Assembly: GCA_016642085.1 (NCBI GenBank)
Contig: VOQV01000004.1
Coordinates: 18,622 to 82,621 of the forward strand
Length of the DNA: 64,000 nt
Source of the DNA: Pantoea sp. Brub
Lineage (GTDB): Bacteria; Pseudomonadota; Gammaproteobacteria; Enterobacterales; Enterobacteriaceae
Direction: 5' to 3'
This document shows, in pieces, positions 45,959 to 57,064 of the stretch; within the stretch, counting starts at the first letter, position 1; every line of letters starts with the position of its first letter. The notes beneath the pieces were generated by a model. That model was not told the DNA's origin and did not search any database. It saw only the letters and a program-made list of their open reading frames with translations. The position numbers were made by a program, and so were the translations under genes.

Positions 45959-46963
45959 TCAAATATTAGCTTTAATGTCAAAGTGTTTGTAAGCATGTTC
46001 TGTCACTATACGTCCTTTAGGAGTACGTTTAATGAATCCTTTTTGAACTAAAAATGGTTCTATAATATATTCAATAGTTTCACGATTTTCACAAATAGCA
46101 GCTGCAAGATTATCGATACCTACTGGACCACCCATAAAATTATTTATAATAGTTAAAAGTAATTTTCTATCCATATAATCAAATCCTTCTTTATCAACGT
46201 TTAACATATTAAGTGCATTTACAGAAACTTCTCCATTTATATTCCCATTAGAATAGACATCAGAAAAATCACGTACTCTACGCAATAAACGATTTGCAAT
46301 ACGAGGGGTGCCACGTGAACGAAGTGCTATTTCTAAAGCCCCTTCTTCACTTAAAATTAAACCTAAAGCATTTGCATACTTAATAATAATTGTTTTTAAA
46401 TCATTTACTTTATAAAAATCTAAACGTTGTACTATACCAAATCTATCATGCAATGGAGATGTTAAAGCTCCAGCTCTTGTTGTTGCACCTATCAGAGTAA
46501 ATGGATATAAATCTATTTTAATAGATCTTGCAGCTGGGCCTGCACCAATCATGATATCTAATCTATAATCGTCCATAGCTGGATAAAGTATTTCTTCTAA
46601 TATTGGTGACAAACGATGAATTTCATCAATAAAAAGAATATCATTTTGATTTAAATTAGTTAATAACGCTGCTAAATCTCCAGCTTTTGCAACAACTGGA
46701 CCAGAAGTCATAGAAATATTTACATTCATTTCATTTGCAATGATATTTGCCAGAGTTGTTTTGCCTAAACCAGGAGGACCAAAAATCAATAAATGATCAA
46801 GAGCATGACCGCGCAATTTTGCTGCTTTGATAAACATTTCCATTTGTGTACATATTTTTTGTTGACCTATATACTCATTAAATAATTTAGGTCTTATTGT
46901 ACGTTCTAAATATTTATCTCCATTGACAACATTCAATGCAGAAACTAGTCGATTTACTTCCAT
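45959..46963 (-). CDS. ruvB: Holliday junction branch migration ATPase RuvB
   Basis: RuvB is the hexameric motor that, with RuvA, drives branch migration of Holliday junctions. It is 334 aa from the ATG at 46963 ([10 protein letters not shown]. coli 336). Walker [10 protein letters not shown] (residues 62-70), Walker B FIDEIH, sensor GATTRAG and the winged-helix C-terminus are intact. A TTG at 46978 overlapping the ruvA stop would add five residues. I prefer 46963 because TGAGG, which includes the ruvA stop, forms its ribosome binding site; this couples the two genes. Confidence 0.96.
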   Translation of the reverse strand: MEVNRLVSALNVVNGDKYLERTIRPKLFNEYIGQQKICTQMEMFIKAAKLRGHALDHLLIFGPPGLGKTTLANIIANEMNVNISMTSGPVVAKAGDLAALLTNLNQNDILFIDEIHRLSPILEEILYPAMDDYRLDIMIGAGPAARSIKIDLYPFTLIGATTRAGALTSPLHDRFGIVQRLDFYKVNDLKTIIIKYANALGLILSEEGALEIALRSRGTPRIANRLLRRVRDFSDVYSNGNINGEVSVNALNMLNVDKEGFDYMDRKLLLTIINNFMGGPVGIDNLAAAICENRETIEYIIEPFLVQKGFIKRTPKGRIVTEHAYKHFDIKANI

Positions 46964-46974
46964 TATAGATAACC

Positions 46975-47592
46975 TCAAAAAATCTTACGAAGAGCTTCGC
47001 GAATTAATGTTTCAGAAGTTACATTAGGTTTATTAATTTGAGTAATAATTTTATTAGCGTTTTCTAATTTATATCCTAAAGAAACCAATGCTTCAATAGC
47101 TTCAGTTTCTACTTTACTAGTATTAACATTATATTTATCAGTTAAATCTGAGTGAATGTATGATGTATTTTTTAAAAAAAAATATTTCATTTTTTTTAAA
47201 TGATCTTTCATTTCAATAATTAAACGTTCAGCAATTTTTTTACCTACATGCGGTAATTGCATTAAAATACTAATTTTTCCTTGTTCTATTGATGTTATTA
47301 ATGTTTGTACTGACATATTAGACATAATAGCTAAAGCTAGTTTTGTACCTACTCCATTAATTTTAATTAATTCTTTAAAAAAATCTCGTTCCTGTCGATT
47401 ATTAAATCCAAATAATAATTGATTATTTTCTGTAATTACAATATGAGTAAATATTAATGCTATGGTATTTATTTCAGGTAATTTATATAAACAAGTTATC
47501 GGCATATTGATTTCATAACCAACCCCAGAAACTTCTAGTAAAACTATTGGAGGGTATTTTTCTATAATATTACCACGTAAATAACCTATCAC
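46975..47592 (-). CDS. ruvA: Holliday junction DNA-binding protein RuvA
   Basis: RuvA binds four-way junctions and loads RuvB. It is 205 aa (E. coli 203). Domain I starts [15 protein letters not shown]. Domain II has the helix-hairpin-helix motifs ([29 protein letters not shown]). The C-terminal domain III ([12 protein letters not shown]) contacts RuvB. It sits in the ruvC-ruvA-ruvB series on the minus strand. Confidence 0.96.
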   Translation of the reverse strand: MIGYLRGNIIEKYPPIVLLEVSGVGYEINMPITCLYKLPEINTIALIFTHIVITENNQLLFGFNNRQERDFFKELIKINGVGTKLALAIMSNMSVQTLITSIEQGKISILMQLPHVGKKIAERLIIEMKDHLKKMKYFFLKNTSYIHSDLTDKYNVNTSKVETEAIEALVSLGYKLENANKIITQINKPNVTSETLIREALRKIF

Positions 47593-47685
47593 TTAATTAT
47601 TTCCTTTAATAAAAATATATAAAAATTTTATTGTAAAAATTTTATATACTATATTTAATATCTAAACTGTTATTATTTTAAATAA

Positions 47686-48198
47686 TTATGAATTGTTATT
47701 AAGTAATTTCAATTTAGAATTATTGATATTTTGTATAAAACGACAATGTGTAATAGCAACAGCCAATGCATCAGCAGCATCATTTTTTATCATATTAATA
47801 GGTATATTTAATAAAGCACATACCATGTATTGAATTTGTTTTTTATCCGCTCTTCCAATACCAGTAACTGTTTGTTTAATCTGACTAGCTGCATATTCAA
47901 ATACAGGTAAATTAAGATTAACAGCTGCAACTATTGCTACACCACATGCTTGACTTAATTTTAATGCTGAATTAGCGTTTTTTGCTATAAATACTTGTTC
48001 AATAGCAAAGTGATTAGGTGAAAATTGTTTGATAATATTAGTTACATTATCATAAATTAGTTTTAAACGAAAAGGCAGTTTATTTTTATTAACATTAATA
48101 ATACCGCTTCCCAAATAAGTAATATCATTATTATTTTGATAAACAATACCATAACCAGTAAATCTTGAACCAGGATCTATGCCTAGAGTGATTGACAT
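47686..48198 (-). CDS. ruvC: Crossover junction endodeoxyribonuclease RuvC
   Basis: RuvC cuts Holliday junctions symmetrically. It is 170 aa (E. coli 173). The acidic active site is present: Asp8 in [13 protein letters not shown], Glu in FAIEQVFIA and the Asp pair in [14 protein letters not shown]. It precedes ruvA by 93 bp. The E. coli neighbours yebC and nudB towards aspS are missing. With RuvAB this keeps the full resolvasome, which many small symbionts have lost. Confidence 0.96.
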   Translation of the reverse strand: MSITLGIDPGSRFTGYGIVYQNNNDITYLGSGIINVNKNKLPFRLKLIYDNVTNIIKQFSPNHFAIEQVFIAKNANSALKLSQACGVAIVAAVNLNLPVFEYAASQIKQTVTGIGRADKKQIQYMVCALLNIPINMIKNDAADALAVAITHCRFIQNINNSKLKLLNNNS

Positions 48199-48571
48199 TA
48201 TTATATTTCCAATTAAATCAATGACATTGAATGTTAATATAATATGTTTCGTATTTGTCCATTTACTGCAGTAATATATATAAAATTATTGTATTAAGCA
48301 ATTTATTATTATCTTTTATAAATATTTGTAGTATACATAAATCAAATTAAACAAGTATCAATACTATAATATTGATATTTTTAGTATGAGCGATTACTTA
48401 TTTTTTTAATAGATATATAACAACAATTTATTTACTATATAGTGTATTATGCATAATAATGTATTTATATATAAATTTATATTAATACTAATTACGTTTA
48501 ATAATTAATTAAATCATTAACAATTGTAATTAATATTTATAATAATATTAATTAATGTTGTATCGTATTAA
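48199..48571. other. Spacer between ruvC and aspS
   Basis: A 373-bp A/T-rich stretch. yebC and nudB lie here in E. coli; nothing recognisable remains. Confidence 0.55.
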
Positions 48572-50347
48572 CTACCTAGTATTAGTGTTTTTTATAATTT
48601 GAAGACCTAGTTCAAATAGTAAATTTGAGCTAACTGCTGTCGGTGCATTTGTCATTAAACAACTAGCAGCAGTAGTTTTAGGAAATGCAATTACATCACG
48701 CAGATTATTTGTATTAGTTAATAACATTACTATACGATCTAGTCCAAAAGCAAAACCTGCATGTGGCGGAGCACCAAATTTTAATGCTTCTAACAAAAAG
48801 TTAAATTTGCTATTTTGCTCATCTTCTGTAAGACCAAGAAGATTAAATACAGTTTTTTGTATTTCAAAATCATGTATACGAACTGATCCTCCTCCTATTT
48901 CATAACCGTTTATAACCATATCGTAAGCACTAGATATAATATTAGTTGGATCAGTAATTAATTTTTCTATATTTAAAGATTTTGGTGCTGTAAATGGATG
49001 ATGTATAGCAACAAGATTATTTTGTTCATTCATACCAAACATTGGAAAGTCAGTAATCCATAACGGTTGACAAGTGTTTTTATTGATTATATCCAGTTCT
49101 ATACCCATTTTAGTACGCAACATACCTAGAACATTTTCAACTATGCGATAATGATCTGCAATTAATATGATTATATCTCCATTTTTTGCATTAGTACGTT
49201 TCAAAATTATTTCAATGGTTATTTGGTCAAGCAGATTATTTAATTGACTTTCTATACCATGTAATCCTTTAATACGATTTATAACTTTAATCCAGAATAA
49301 TTTTTTAGCTCCATAATCTCTAGATATTTTATTACATTCATTAATTTTTTTTTGAGTAATTGTTATTCCATCTGGAACACAAATAGCAGCAATACGAAAA
49401 TTACTATTTTCCAGTTTATAGTTATATGTTTGTTGAAATTGTTCTATTTTAAAAATATCTCCAAAATCTATTAATTCTATCGGATTACGTAAATCAGGTT
49501 TATCTGTTCCATATCTATGCATGCATTCTTTAAAAGTTATATGATGAAATTGATTTAGTTCAACTCCTTTAATATTAAACCATAAATATTTAACTAAATT
49601 TTCTATAATTTTGCATATTTGTTTTGCATCTATAAAAGAAGCTTCTATATCAATTTGGGTAAATTCTGGTTGACGATCTGAACGTAAATCTTCATCACGA
49701 AAACACTTGACAATTTGATAATAACGATCTAGTCCAGAGATCATTAAAAGTTGTTTAAAAAGTTGAGGTGATTGAGGTAAAGCATAAAATTTACCTTTAT
49801 GTATACGGCTAGGTACTAAATAATCTCTAGCTCCTTCTGGAGTTGATTTAGTTAAAATTGGAGTTTCAATATTAAGAAAACCTTCTTTATTCATAAAATT
49901 ATGTACTAAATTAGTTATATTAGATCTGATTTTTAATCTTTGAATCATATCTGGATGACGCAAGTAGAGATATCTATATTTTAAATAAGTTTCTTCTTTA
50001 TTTTTTTGATTACAATCTAATGGTAAAGGTTTGGATTGGTTAATAATTTTTAACTGTTCTGCTAAAATTTCTATTTCACCTGTTGCTATTTTAAAATTTT
50101 TATTTTTTTCCTTGCGAGCAGATACTATACCAGTAACTTGAATGCAAAATTCATTTCGTAATGTACAGGCTAATTTAAAAATATCTTGATTTTTAGAATC
50201 AAAAAATATCTGTAAAATACCTTCACGATCTCTGATATCAATAAAAATTATATTTCCAATATTTCGAAAACTATTTACCCAACCGCAAACAGTTACTTTT
50301 TGACCTATATTTAATATATTAATTTGTCCACAATATTCTGTACGCAT
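48572..50347 (-). CDS. aspS: Aspartyl-tRNA synthetase
   Basis: This class II synthetase charges tRNA-Asp. It is 591 aa (E. coli 590). The N-terminal OB anticodon-binding domain (VTVCGWVNSFRNIGNIIFIDIRD) is followed by the catalytic core with motif 2 (FRDEDLRSDRQPEFTQID), the bacterial GAD insertion and motif 3 (GFAFGLDRIVMLL). It is the bacterial discriminating type by overall form. It stands alone, with a 1.1-kb empty spacer upstream. Confidence 0.97.
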   Translation of the reverse strand: MRTEYCGQINILNIGQKVTVCGWVNSFRNIGNIIFIDIRDREGILQIFFDSKNQDIFKLACTLRNEFCIQVTGIVSARKEKNKNFKIATGEIEILAEQLKIINQSKPLPLDCNQKNKEETYLKYRYLYLRHPDMIQRLKIRSNITNLVHNFMNKEGFLNIETPILTKSTPEGARDYLVPSRIHKGKFYALPQSPQLFKQLLMISGLDRYYQIVKCFRDEDLRSDRQPEFTQIDIEASFIDAKQICKIIENLVKYLWFNIKGVELNQFHHITFKECMHRYGTDKPDLRNPIELIDFGDIFKIEQFQQTYNYKLENSNFRIAAICVPDGITITQKKINECNKISRDYGAKKLFWIKVINRIKGLHGIESQLNNLLDQITIEIILKRTNAKNGDIIILIADHYRIVENVLGMLRTKMGIELDIINKNTCQPLWITDFPMFGMNEQNNLVAIHHPFTAPKSLNIEKLITDPTNIISSAYDMVINGYEIGGGSVRIHDFEIQKTVFNLLGLTEDEQNSKFNFLLEALKFGAPPHAGFAFGLDRIVMLLTNTNNLRDVIAFPKTTAASCLMTNAPTAVSSNLLFELGLQIIKNTNTR

Positions 50348-51447
50348 GCAAACCTGTTATCAATTATATTATTTATTATAGTATTATTGATCATTCATTA
50401 ATTGAATTTTTAAGTAAAATCATACATATATTTACTGTGTTTGTCTAAATTAATTTTTAATTATTTTCTCTACACATTTAAAAAATTTAACTAAAATAAT
50501 TACTAAATTAAAATATATAGTTTTTTGATAACAACTATATAAAATATTTTACAGTATTATTTATACTTTTATATATTATGAATGTAATAGTAATAACAGA
50601 TAAATTACTAATAAGTTAATTATTATTAATTAATTGGTGTCTTAAATTTTTATTATTTAAATAAAACATCTTCAATAAAGATATATTATGTATTAATATT
50701 ATTTAAAAATAAATTATCAAAAATATTCACAAATATCATATCTAATACATTAATTATATTAATGATATAAACAAGTAATTAATAAAGAATTCTTATAGCA
50801 TGTCTTATCAGATATTTTAAATGTTTAGATGTATGCTTTTTTTTAAATACAAAAACATTTAACAAACGATATTGTACTAATCAAAACAATTTTTTGTTTT
50901 TATGCAATATAAAAATTAATTAATTTATTTTTTATTATATAAAAAAATATTATATATTATTTACATAATAGATTATTATATAATAATCCTAATTGAAATA
51001 ATTTTTAATGTATCACTATTTAATCACTTCACTTTCTAAGTTTTTGTTATTTAAATAATTAATTAATCAGAGATTAGTAATGTAATCTTAAATATATAAG
51101 TGATCGATTGATTTTTAATGAAAAAATATTCAATATATATAAATATTTAACAAAAATATTACTTAATATATTACATTTTAAATATTAAATAATGAAGTGA
51201 ATAAATTATTGTAATTTTAATTAATTGTAATAAATATGTTTATTACTAATAATGTTTTTAACGTCACGTTAGTACTATAATATTTTGTTTTATTATGACA
51301 AACATGATTATTTATTCATTAGTAATGTTATTAAAATATAATTAAAAATTGTCACTTTAATTTATTAATTGTAGTTTATAAATATTTAAATTGAGTTGTT
51401 TGATCTTATCATTTTAGGATTTTCCTTTTTATATAGAGAAAACACAT
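50348..51447. other. Long gene-free region between aspS and the C-S lyase gene
   Basis: About 1.1 kb of A/T-rich sequence holding the divergent promoters of aspS and the next gene. cmoA, cmoB and other genes of this E. coli interval are absent. I see no RNA gene, strong hairpin or relic that I can defend. Confidence 0.5.
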
Positions 51448-52593
51448 ATGTCATTTAATTTTGATCAACATATAGATCGTAGAACAAGTAATAGCTTAAA
51501 ATGGACTAAATATAAAAATAAAGATATAATACCACTATGGATAGCTGATACAGATTTCAAAACACCTGATTGTGTCATTGAAGCAATGAGAAATCGTATA
51601 GATTACGGTATTTTTGGTTACCCTAATAAACCTAATGCATTAATTAATATATTTATTCAATATTTAAAGAAAAAATTTAACTGGGATGTCGATGAAGATT
51701 GGATTATAATATTACCTGGTGTAGTAACAGGATTAAATATATCAGCAAGAGCTTTTACTAATAGTAATGAAAATATTATAACTTATACTCCAATATATCC
51801 TCCTTTTCGCTATACTGCAAAATTATCTCAACGAGATCAACTATGCATTCCGTTAGAATTGATAAATAAAAGGTGGTTGCCTAATTTCAGTTCAGTTATA
51901 AAAAAAATTACTAGTAAAGAAAAATTGATTATGTTATGTAATCCTCAAAATCCTACTGGTACAGTTTATAAACATGCAGAATTACAAGAACAACTGTTAT
52001 TTGCTCAAAAATATGATTTGATAGTTTGTTCTGATGAAATTCATTGTGATTTAATATTAGAACCAGATATACGTCATATTCCTTTTGCGTCTTTAAGTAA
52101 TGATGCTGCACAACGTACTATAACTTTTATGTCGCCATCTAAAACTTTTAATATTGCTGGGCTAAGTGTATCTATGGCAATTATTCCAAATTCAATATTG
52201 CGTGAACGTTTTATTAAAGTTCGTCAGGGTATCGTTCCAGAAGTTAATGTTATTGCTTTAGCAGCTGCAGAAGCAGCATTTCGTGATGGTAGTCAATGGT
52301 TAAAGGAACAAATTATTTATTTACGTAAAAATAGAGATTCTTTAATATCTCTAGTAAATAAATTTTCGTGTTTATCTATTATACCACCAGAAGCTACTTA
52401 TTTAGGATGGATAAATGTAGGGAAACTAGGTAAATCTAATCCATGTTCTTATTTTGAAAGCCATGGTTTGGGATTTTTATCTGGTAAAGATTTTGGTGAT
52501 AATAATTTTATCCGTTTTAATTTTGGTTGTACTTATAATACTTTACAGAAAGCTATGCAACGCTTTGAAAAAGCAGTTAAAGCATCTACCTAA
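51448..52593 (+). CDS. MalY/PatB-family cystathionine beta-lyase (PLP C-S lyase)
   Basis: This is a fold-type I PLP enzyme of 381 aa. Signatures include WIADTDFKTPDCVIEAM, GIFGYPNKP, CNPQNPTGTVY, SDEIHCDLI and the PLP lysine near residue 232 in SPSKTFNIAGL. FNFGCTYNTL carries the substrate-carboxylate Arg region (FIRFNFG). The MalY/PatB group splits cystathionine or cysteine (beta-lyase), giving homocysteine, or sulfide plus pyruvate. The PatB-like wording (WIADTDF, SPSKTFNIAG) is closer than E. coli MalY. It lies between aspS and argS, where E. coli has other genes, so it may have been acquired or moved. It might replace MetC in methionine synthesis or release sulfide from cysteine. Confidence 0.85.
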   Translation: MSFNFDQHIDRRTSNSLKWTKYKNKDIIPLWIADTDFKTPDCVIEAMRNRIDYGIFGYPNKPNALINIFIQYLKKKFNWDVDEDWIIILPGVVTGLNISARAFTNSNENIITYTPIYPPFRYTAKLSQRDQLCIPLELINKRWLPNFSSVIKKITSKEKLIMLCNPQNPTGTVYKHAELQEQLLFAQKYDLIVCSDEIHCDLILEPDIRHIPFASLSNDAAQRTITFMSPSKTFNIAGLSVSMAIIPNSILRERFIKVRQGIVPEVNVIALAAAEAAFRDGSQWLKEQIIYLRKNRDSLISLVNKFSCLSIIPPEATYLGWINVGKLGKSNPCSYFESHGLGFLSGKDFGDNNFIRFNFGCTYNTLQKAMQRFEKAVKAST

Positions 52594-52805
52594 TAAATTA
52601 GTTGTATTTAATTAAAAATTAAATAAAAGAATATTCTTAATTATCATTTAAATTATTAATGACAGTTTGTACATAATTATTTTATTATAATTATATATAT
52701 AACAATATTGTTAATAATAATAGATAATTATCTTATTTATTAGTTTCATATAATTAATATTATGAGTTTTTTACAATATCCTAAATGTTTTAATAAGGTA
52801 ATAAT

Positions 52806-54545
52806 TTGAATATTCAATATATTCTTTCAGAGAGAATCAATCAAGCAATGATATTAACAGGTATCCAATTAGATAATTTTAAACCAAAAGTACAACAGAC
52901 ACATTATGCTAAATTTGGTGACTATCAAATAAATGGTATTATATCTATTGCTAAAAAACTAGGACTGTCTCCAAAAAAATTAGCTAAAATAGTTATTCAA
53001 AATCTTGATCTAAAAGATATTGCTAGTCGTGTGGAAATTGCAGGTATAGGTTTCATTAATATTTTTTTAAATCGTACATGGGTAGCTAAAAATATAAAAC
53101 AAATGCTAATTTTACCCAAATTAGGAATTTCTAGAATTAAAACTCAAACAATTGTAATAGATTATTCTGGACCTAATATAGCTAAAGAAATGCATGTTGG
53201 TCACTTAAGATCAACTATTATCGGTGATGCTATGGTTCGCATATTAGAATTTTTTGGCCATAAGGTTATTCGTGCTAATCATATTGGTGATTGGGGTACA
53301 CAATTTGGTATGTTATTAGCTTTTTTTGAAAAACAACAAGACAAAAAATCTTTAAATGATGAAATAATATTAAATGATCTTGAAAATTTTTATTTTGAAG
53401 CTAAAAAAGAATACGAAAAAAATTCTAGTTTTGCAGAACTTGCAAGAAAATATGTAGTTAAACTCCAAAATGGAGACAAATATTGTCTAAATTTATGGAA
53501 CAAATTAGTTACTATAACAATGAATCAAAATCAAAAAATATATAATCGCTTAAATGTAACTCTTACAAATAGAGATGTGATGGGTGAAAGTTTATATAAT
53601 AATATGCTACCTGATATTATATCTGATTTAAAACAAAAAGGATTAGCCTTAGAAAGCCAAGGAGCAACAGTTGTTTTTCTTGATGAATTTAAAAATAAAG
53701 AAGGTCAATCTATGGGGGTTATTGTAAAAAAAAAAGATGGAGGATACCTATATGCCACAACTGATATTGCTTGCATTAAATACAGATATGAAAAATTAAA
53801 AGCAGATCGTATTATTTATTATACTGATTCACGTCAAAATCAACACTTATTACAAATATGGAATATTGTAAGAAAAGCTAATTATATTCCTAAATCATTA
53901 TTGCTTGAACATCATTCTTTTGGCATGATTCTTAATAAAAATGGACAACCATTTAAAACTCGTTCAGGTAAGACTGTGAAACTATCTAATTTATTAGATG
54001 AAGCTGTTAAAAGAGCTTATAAAATAGTCAAACATAAAAATATTAATATAAATGAAGAAGATACACATAAGTTAGCAGAAATTATTGGTATAGGAGCAGT
54101 TAAATATACCGAATTGTCTAAAAATCGCAATACTGATTATATTTTTGATTGGGATAAAATGTTAACTTTTGAAGGAAATACCGCTCCTTATATGCAATAT
54201 GCTTATTCACGTATAATGTCTATATTTCGCAAAATACAAAATAATTTTTATTTTATGGATGCAGATATTGTTATTACCAATGATACAGAATTAGAATTGG
54301 CAATTTCTTTATTAAGATTTGAAGAGACGGCTAATCAAATCATGCAAAATGGTATGCCTCATATTATGTGTAATTATCTATATATATTGGCAAGTAAGTT
54401 TTCTGTTTTTTATGAAACTTGTCCTATTTTAAATGCAACAGAAACATATATTAAAATGAGTCGTTTACAATTATCATTATTAACTGCAAAAATATTACAA
54501 ATAGGTCTTGAAATGTTAGGAATTAAAACTATAGAACATATGTAA
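52806..54545 (+). CDS. argS: Arginyl-tRNA synthetase
   Basis: This class I synthetase charges tRNA-Arg. It is 579 aa (E. coli 577). The HIGH-type motif is in [16 protein letters not shown]; the KMSKS motif is degenerate, as is normal for ArgS. Translation starts at a TTG (52806), supported by AAGG six bases upstream and by the family start MNIQ-LSE. A run of ten A at 53726-53735 lies in frame and encodes VKKKDGG. The C-terminal anticodon-binding domain is complete ([13 protein letters not shown]...). Confidence 0.96.
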   Translation: MNIQYILSERINQAMILTGIQLDNFKPKVQQTHYAKFGDYQINGIISIAKKLGLSPKKLAKIVIQNLDLKDIASRVEIAGIGFINIFLNRTWVAKNIKQMLILPKLGISRIKTQTIVIDYSGPNIAKEMHVGHLRSTIIGDAMVRILEFFGHKVIRANHIGDWGTQFGMLLAFFEKQQDKKSLNDEIILNDLENFYFEAKKEYEKNSSFAELARKYVVKLQNGDKYCLNLWNKLVTITMNQNQKIYNRLNVTLTNRDVMGESLYNNMLPDIISDLKQKGLALESQGATVVFLDEFKNKEGQSMGVIVKKKDGGYLYATTDIACIKYRYEKLKADRIIYYTDSRQNQHLLQIWNIVRKANYIPKSLLLEHHSFGMILNKNGQPFKTRSGKTVKLSNLLDEAVKRAYKIVKHKNININEEDTHKLAEIIGIGAVKYTELSKNRNTDYIFDWDKMLTFEGNTAPYMQYAYSRIMSIFRKIQNNFYFMDADIVITNDTELELAISLLRFEETANQIMQNGMPHIMCNYLYILASKFSVFYETCPILNATETYIKMSRLQLSLLTAKILQIGLEMLGIKTIEHM

Positions 54546-54836
54546 TAGATTATATTAATATGAATGTTATTTCATGCATAGACATATTTAATATTAATAA
54601 ACAATATTAGCAATAGCATATAACTTATATTAATATATATGATATCTTATCATAAGATAAATTTAATTATAGATAGTTAACTGTTTGCAATAAACGTAAA
54701 TTATTCATGATCCTTTGATAATATTTATTATTAGACAATATTGTGTTAATAAAATAAATATTATATTATTAATAATAAATATTTTTTATACTGTATATTT
54801 TGATCATATACATTTATTAATGAATAAAAAACAGGA

Positions 54837-54922
54837 GGTGAGATGTCTGAGTGGTTCAAAGAGCATGCCTGGAAAGTATGTATGCGGATGACGCATCGAG
54901 GGTTCGAATCCCTCTCTCACCG
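54837..54922 (+). tRNA. tRNA-Ser (anticodon GGA)
   Basis: An 86-base tRNA with a long variable arm. The acceptor GGTGAGA pairs with TCTCACC, the anticodon loop CTGGAAA carries GGA, and the T arm has GGTTCGAATCC. It matches the E. coli serW/serX type, and serX is close to the put genes there too. CCA is not encoded; TCA follows the discriminator G. Confidence 0.96.
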
Positions 54923-55069
54923 TCAATATTTTACGTTAATATATATATTAAAATTTTAAATTAAAAAATAAATTTTAACCCTAATTGTTAGAAAATTAAT
55001 ATTGAATTTAAGTTAATGCATAAACAATATTAAGCATATTATAATTGCTATTAATAATTATAATATGAC

Positions 55070-55106
55070 AAAAATCCGTTCTATTATTATTTGTGAACGG
55101 ATTTTT
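55070..55106. terminator. Bidirectional terminator between tRNA-Ser and putP
   Basis: AAAAATCCGTTC (55070-55081) pairs perfectly with GAACGGATTTTT (55095-55106). The stem ends in T runs on both strands, so it can stop plus-strand transcripts from tRNA-Ser and minus-strand transcripts from putP, whose stop is at 55125. It is the clearest intrinsic terminator in the window. Confidence 0.8.
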
Positions 55107-55124
55107 AATGTATGCAGATTAAAA

Positions 55125-56609
55125 TTATTTGGCATGATATTTAATATTTGCTAAATCAAAACGTTTTCTAATTACATCAGAAGGTTTTTTATCTATCAAA
55201 CTAAATATTATTATGGATAAACTGGCAAATAAAAAACCTGGAATAATTTCATATAAATCAGTCCATCCAAATTGTTTCCAAAATAATACAGTAATTGCAC
55301 CAACTATCATACCTGCTAATGCAGCGTTTTTAGTCATTCTTGGCCAACATACACTAAATATTATAACTGGACCGAATGATGCACCAAAACCTGCCCATGC
55401 ATAACTCACTAAACCTAAAACACGATTATTAGGATTTTCAGCTAATAAGATTGCAATGATAGATATAACTAAAACCATTAAACGTCCAACCCATATTAAT
55501 TCTAGTTGACTAGCATTTTTGCGAAAAAAACCCTTATATAAATCTTCAGTTAAAACACTAGAACATACTAATAGTTGACAACTTAATGTAGACATGATAG
55601 CTGCAAGAATGGCAGATAATAAAATACCAGCAATCCATGGATTAAATAAAATGCGTGCTAATTCAATAAATATTCTTTCATTATTTGCATTGACATTAAT
55701 TGCTTGCTCTGGATGATTTTGAAAATATGCGATGCCAAAAAAACCTACTGATACTGCACCTGCTAAACATATAATCATCCAAATCATGCTTATTATCCTA
55801 GCTTTATTTATTGCATAATGAGAATTAGAAGCCATAAATCTAGCTAAAATATGAGGTTGACCAAAATATCCCAACCCCCAACCTAAAGAAGACAGAATTG
55901 TAATAAAACTTGTTCCCTGTAAAATATTAACTTTTGTTACGTCATTAGATGAAATAGTTAATATTGAGTTAGATATTCCCCCGGTTGTCAAAATAATTAT
56001 AATAGGAGTCAGTATCAATGCAAAAACCATTAAGCTAGCTTGAACAGTATCAGTCCAACTAATTGCTAAGAAACCACCTATTAAAGTATACATAATAGTA
56101 GCAATTGCACTAGCCCACAACGCAGTTTCATAGTTCATACCTAAAGTGTCTTCAAATAATCTTGCACCTGCAACAATACCAGATGAACAATAAACAGTAA
56201 AAAAAATTAAAATGACAATAGCAGAAATTATACGTAAAATTTTGTTTTTATCTTCAAAACGGTTACTAAAAAAATCAGGTAATGTCAAGGCATTACCATG
56301 ATATTCTGTCTGCAATCGTAAACGGCCAGCAACGATTTTCCAATTTAGCCAAGCACCAATTGTTAAACCGATAGCAATCCAACTTGCAGATATTCCAGAT
56401 ATATATACAGCACCAGGTAATCCCATTAATAACCATCCACTCATATCTGAAGCACCAGCTGAAAACGCAGTCACTATACTACCAAGACTTCTACCTCCAA
56501 GAATATAATCATCAAAATTTTTAGTTGAAAAGTAAGCAACAAAACCGATTAGCAACATTGCTACAATATAAATAATACAAGTAACTAACATTGGTATAGT
56601 TAAATTCAT
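55125..56609 (-). CDS. putP: Sodium/proline symporter
   Basis: PutP imports L-proline with Na+. It is 494 aa (E. coli 502), with about thirteen helices of the SSS family. Conserved parts include DYILGGRSLGSIVTAFSAGASDMSGWLLMG (sodium and proline site), YHGNALTLPDFFSNRF and GFGASFGPVIIF. GGAGAG precedes the ATG. It is divergent from putA as in E. coli, so the pair forms an uptake-and-oxidation unit for proline. Confidence 0.96.
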   Translation of the reverse strand: MNLTIPMLVTCIIYIVAMLLIGFVAYFSTKNFDDYILGGRSLGSIVTAFSAGASDMSGWLLMGLPGAVYISGISASWIAIGLTIGAWLNWKIVAGRLRLQTEYHGNALTLPDFFSNRFEDKNKILRIISAIVILIFFTVYCSSGIVAGARLFEDTLGMNYETALWASAIATIMYTLIGGFLAISWTDTVQASLMVFALILTPIIIILTTGGISNSILTISSNDVTKVNILQGTSFITILSSLGWGLGYFGQPHILARFMASNSHYAINKARIISMIWMIICLAGAVSVGFFGIAYFQNHPEQAINVNANNERIFIELARILFNPWIAGILLSAILAAIMSTLSCQLLVCSSVLTEDLYKGFFRKNASQLELIWVGRLMVLVISIIAILLAENPNNRVLGLVSYAWAGFGASFGPVIIFSVCWPRMTKNAALAGMIVGAITVLFWKQFGWTDLYEIIPGFLFASLSIIIFSLIDKKPSDVIRKRFDLANIKYHAK

Positions 56610-57064
56610 ATATACTCTCCAATTTAATTATTATATTTTAATATATAAAAATATATTTTGCATAATTAAAACAATTAAAAATTAATATTTCAGCATTTTT
56701 TGTAACTATTAAAATTAATAATCTGCAAAATAATATATATTAATATGATATATTTTAAATTAGTTTGCTGTATTACTTGTATTAAAATTTATAATAAAAA
56801 TTCTAATAGGTTTCATTTGTTCACATAAATTGATTTATTTTTTTAGAAACTCAATATAAATTGTAGATTTTAATAACGTAATATTGAATATGTAAATATT
56901 AAATTAATTTTGATTAATATTGATTTATATCAAAAATGAATAATTAAACTTTGATATATAAATATTCATAATGTATATCTATAATAAGATAATACACAAT
57001 ATGCAATATCAATAATGTTGTATAATATGTACCGCATCTAACCAATCTTAAGGAGACCAGAATA
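56610..57064. promoter_or_regulatory. Divergent control region of putP and putA
   Basis: These 455 bp separate the two start codons. In E. coli PutA binds operators with the hexamer GTTGCA in this region; neither GTTGCA nor its complement TGCAAC is present here. A TATAAT box at 57021-57026 may be a -10 element for putA, but no good -35 is seen at the right distance. AAGGAG lies before the putA start. Confidence 0.45.

Noticed and set aside
50348-51447. Search for RNA genes, CRISPR repeats or mobile element ends in the long spacer
   Set aside because: Only A/T-rich sequence without repeated units, target duplications or conserved RNA motifs was seen.
54643-54659. Palindrome resembling the one at 8387-8410
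   Set aside because: Similarity is limited to an A/T-rich CTTATCATAAG-like core; too short to call a repeat family.
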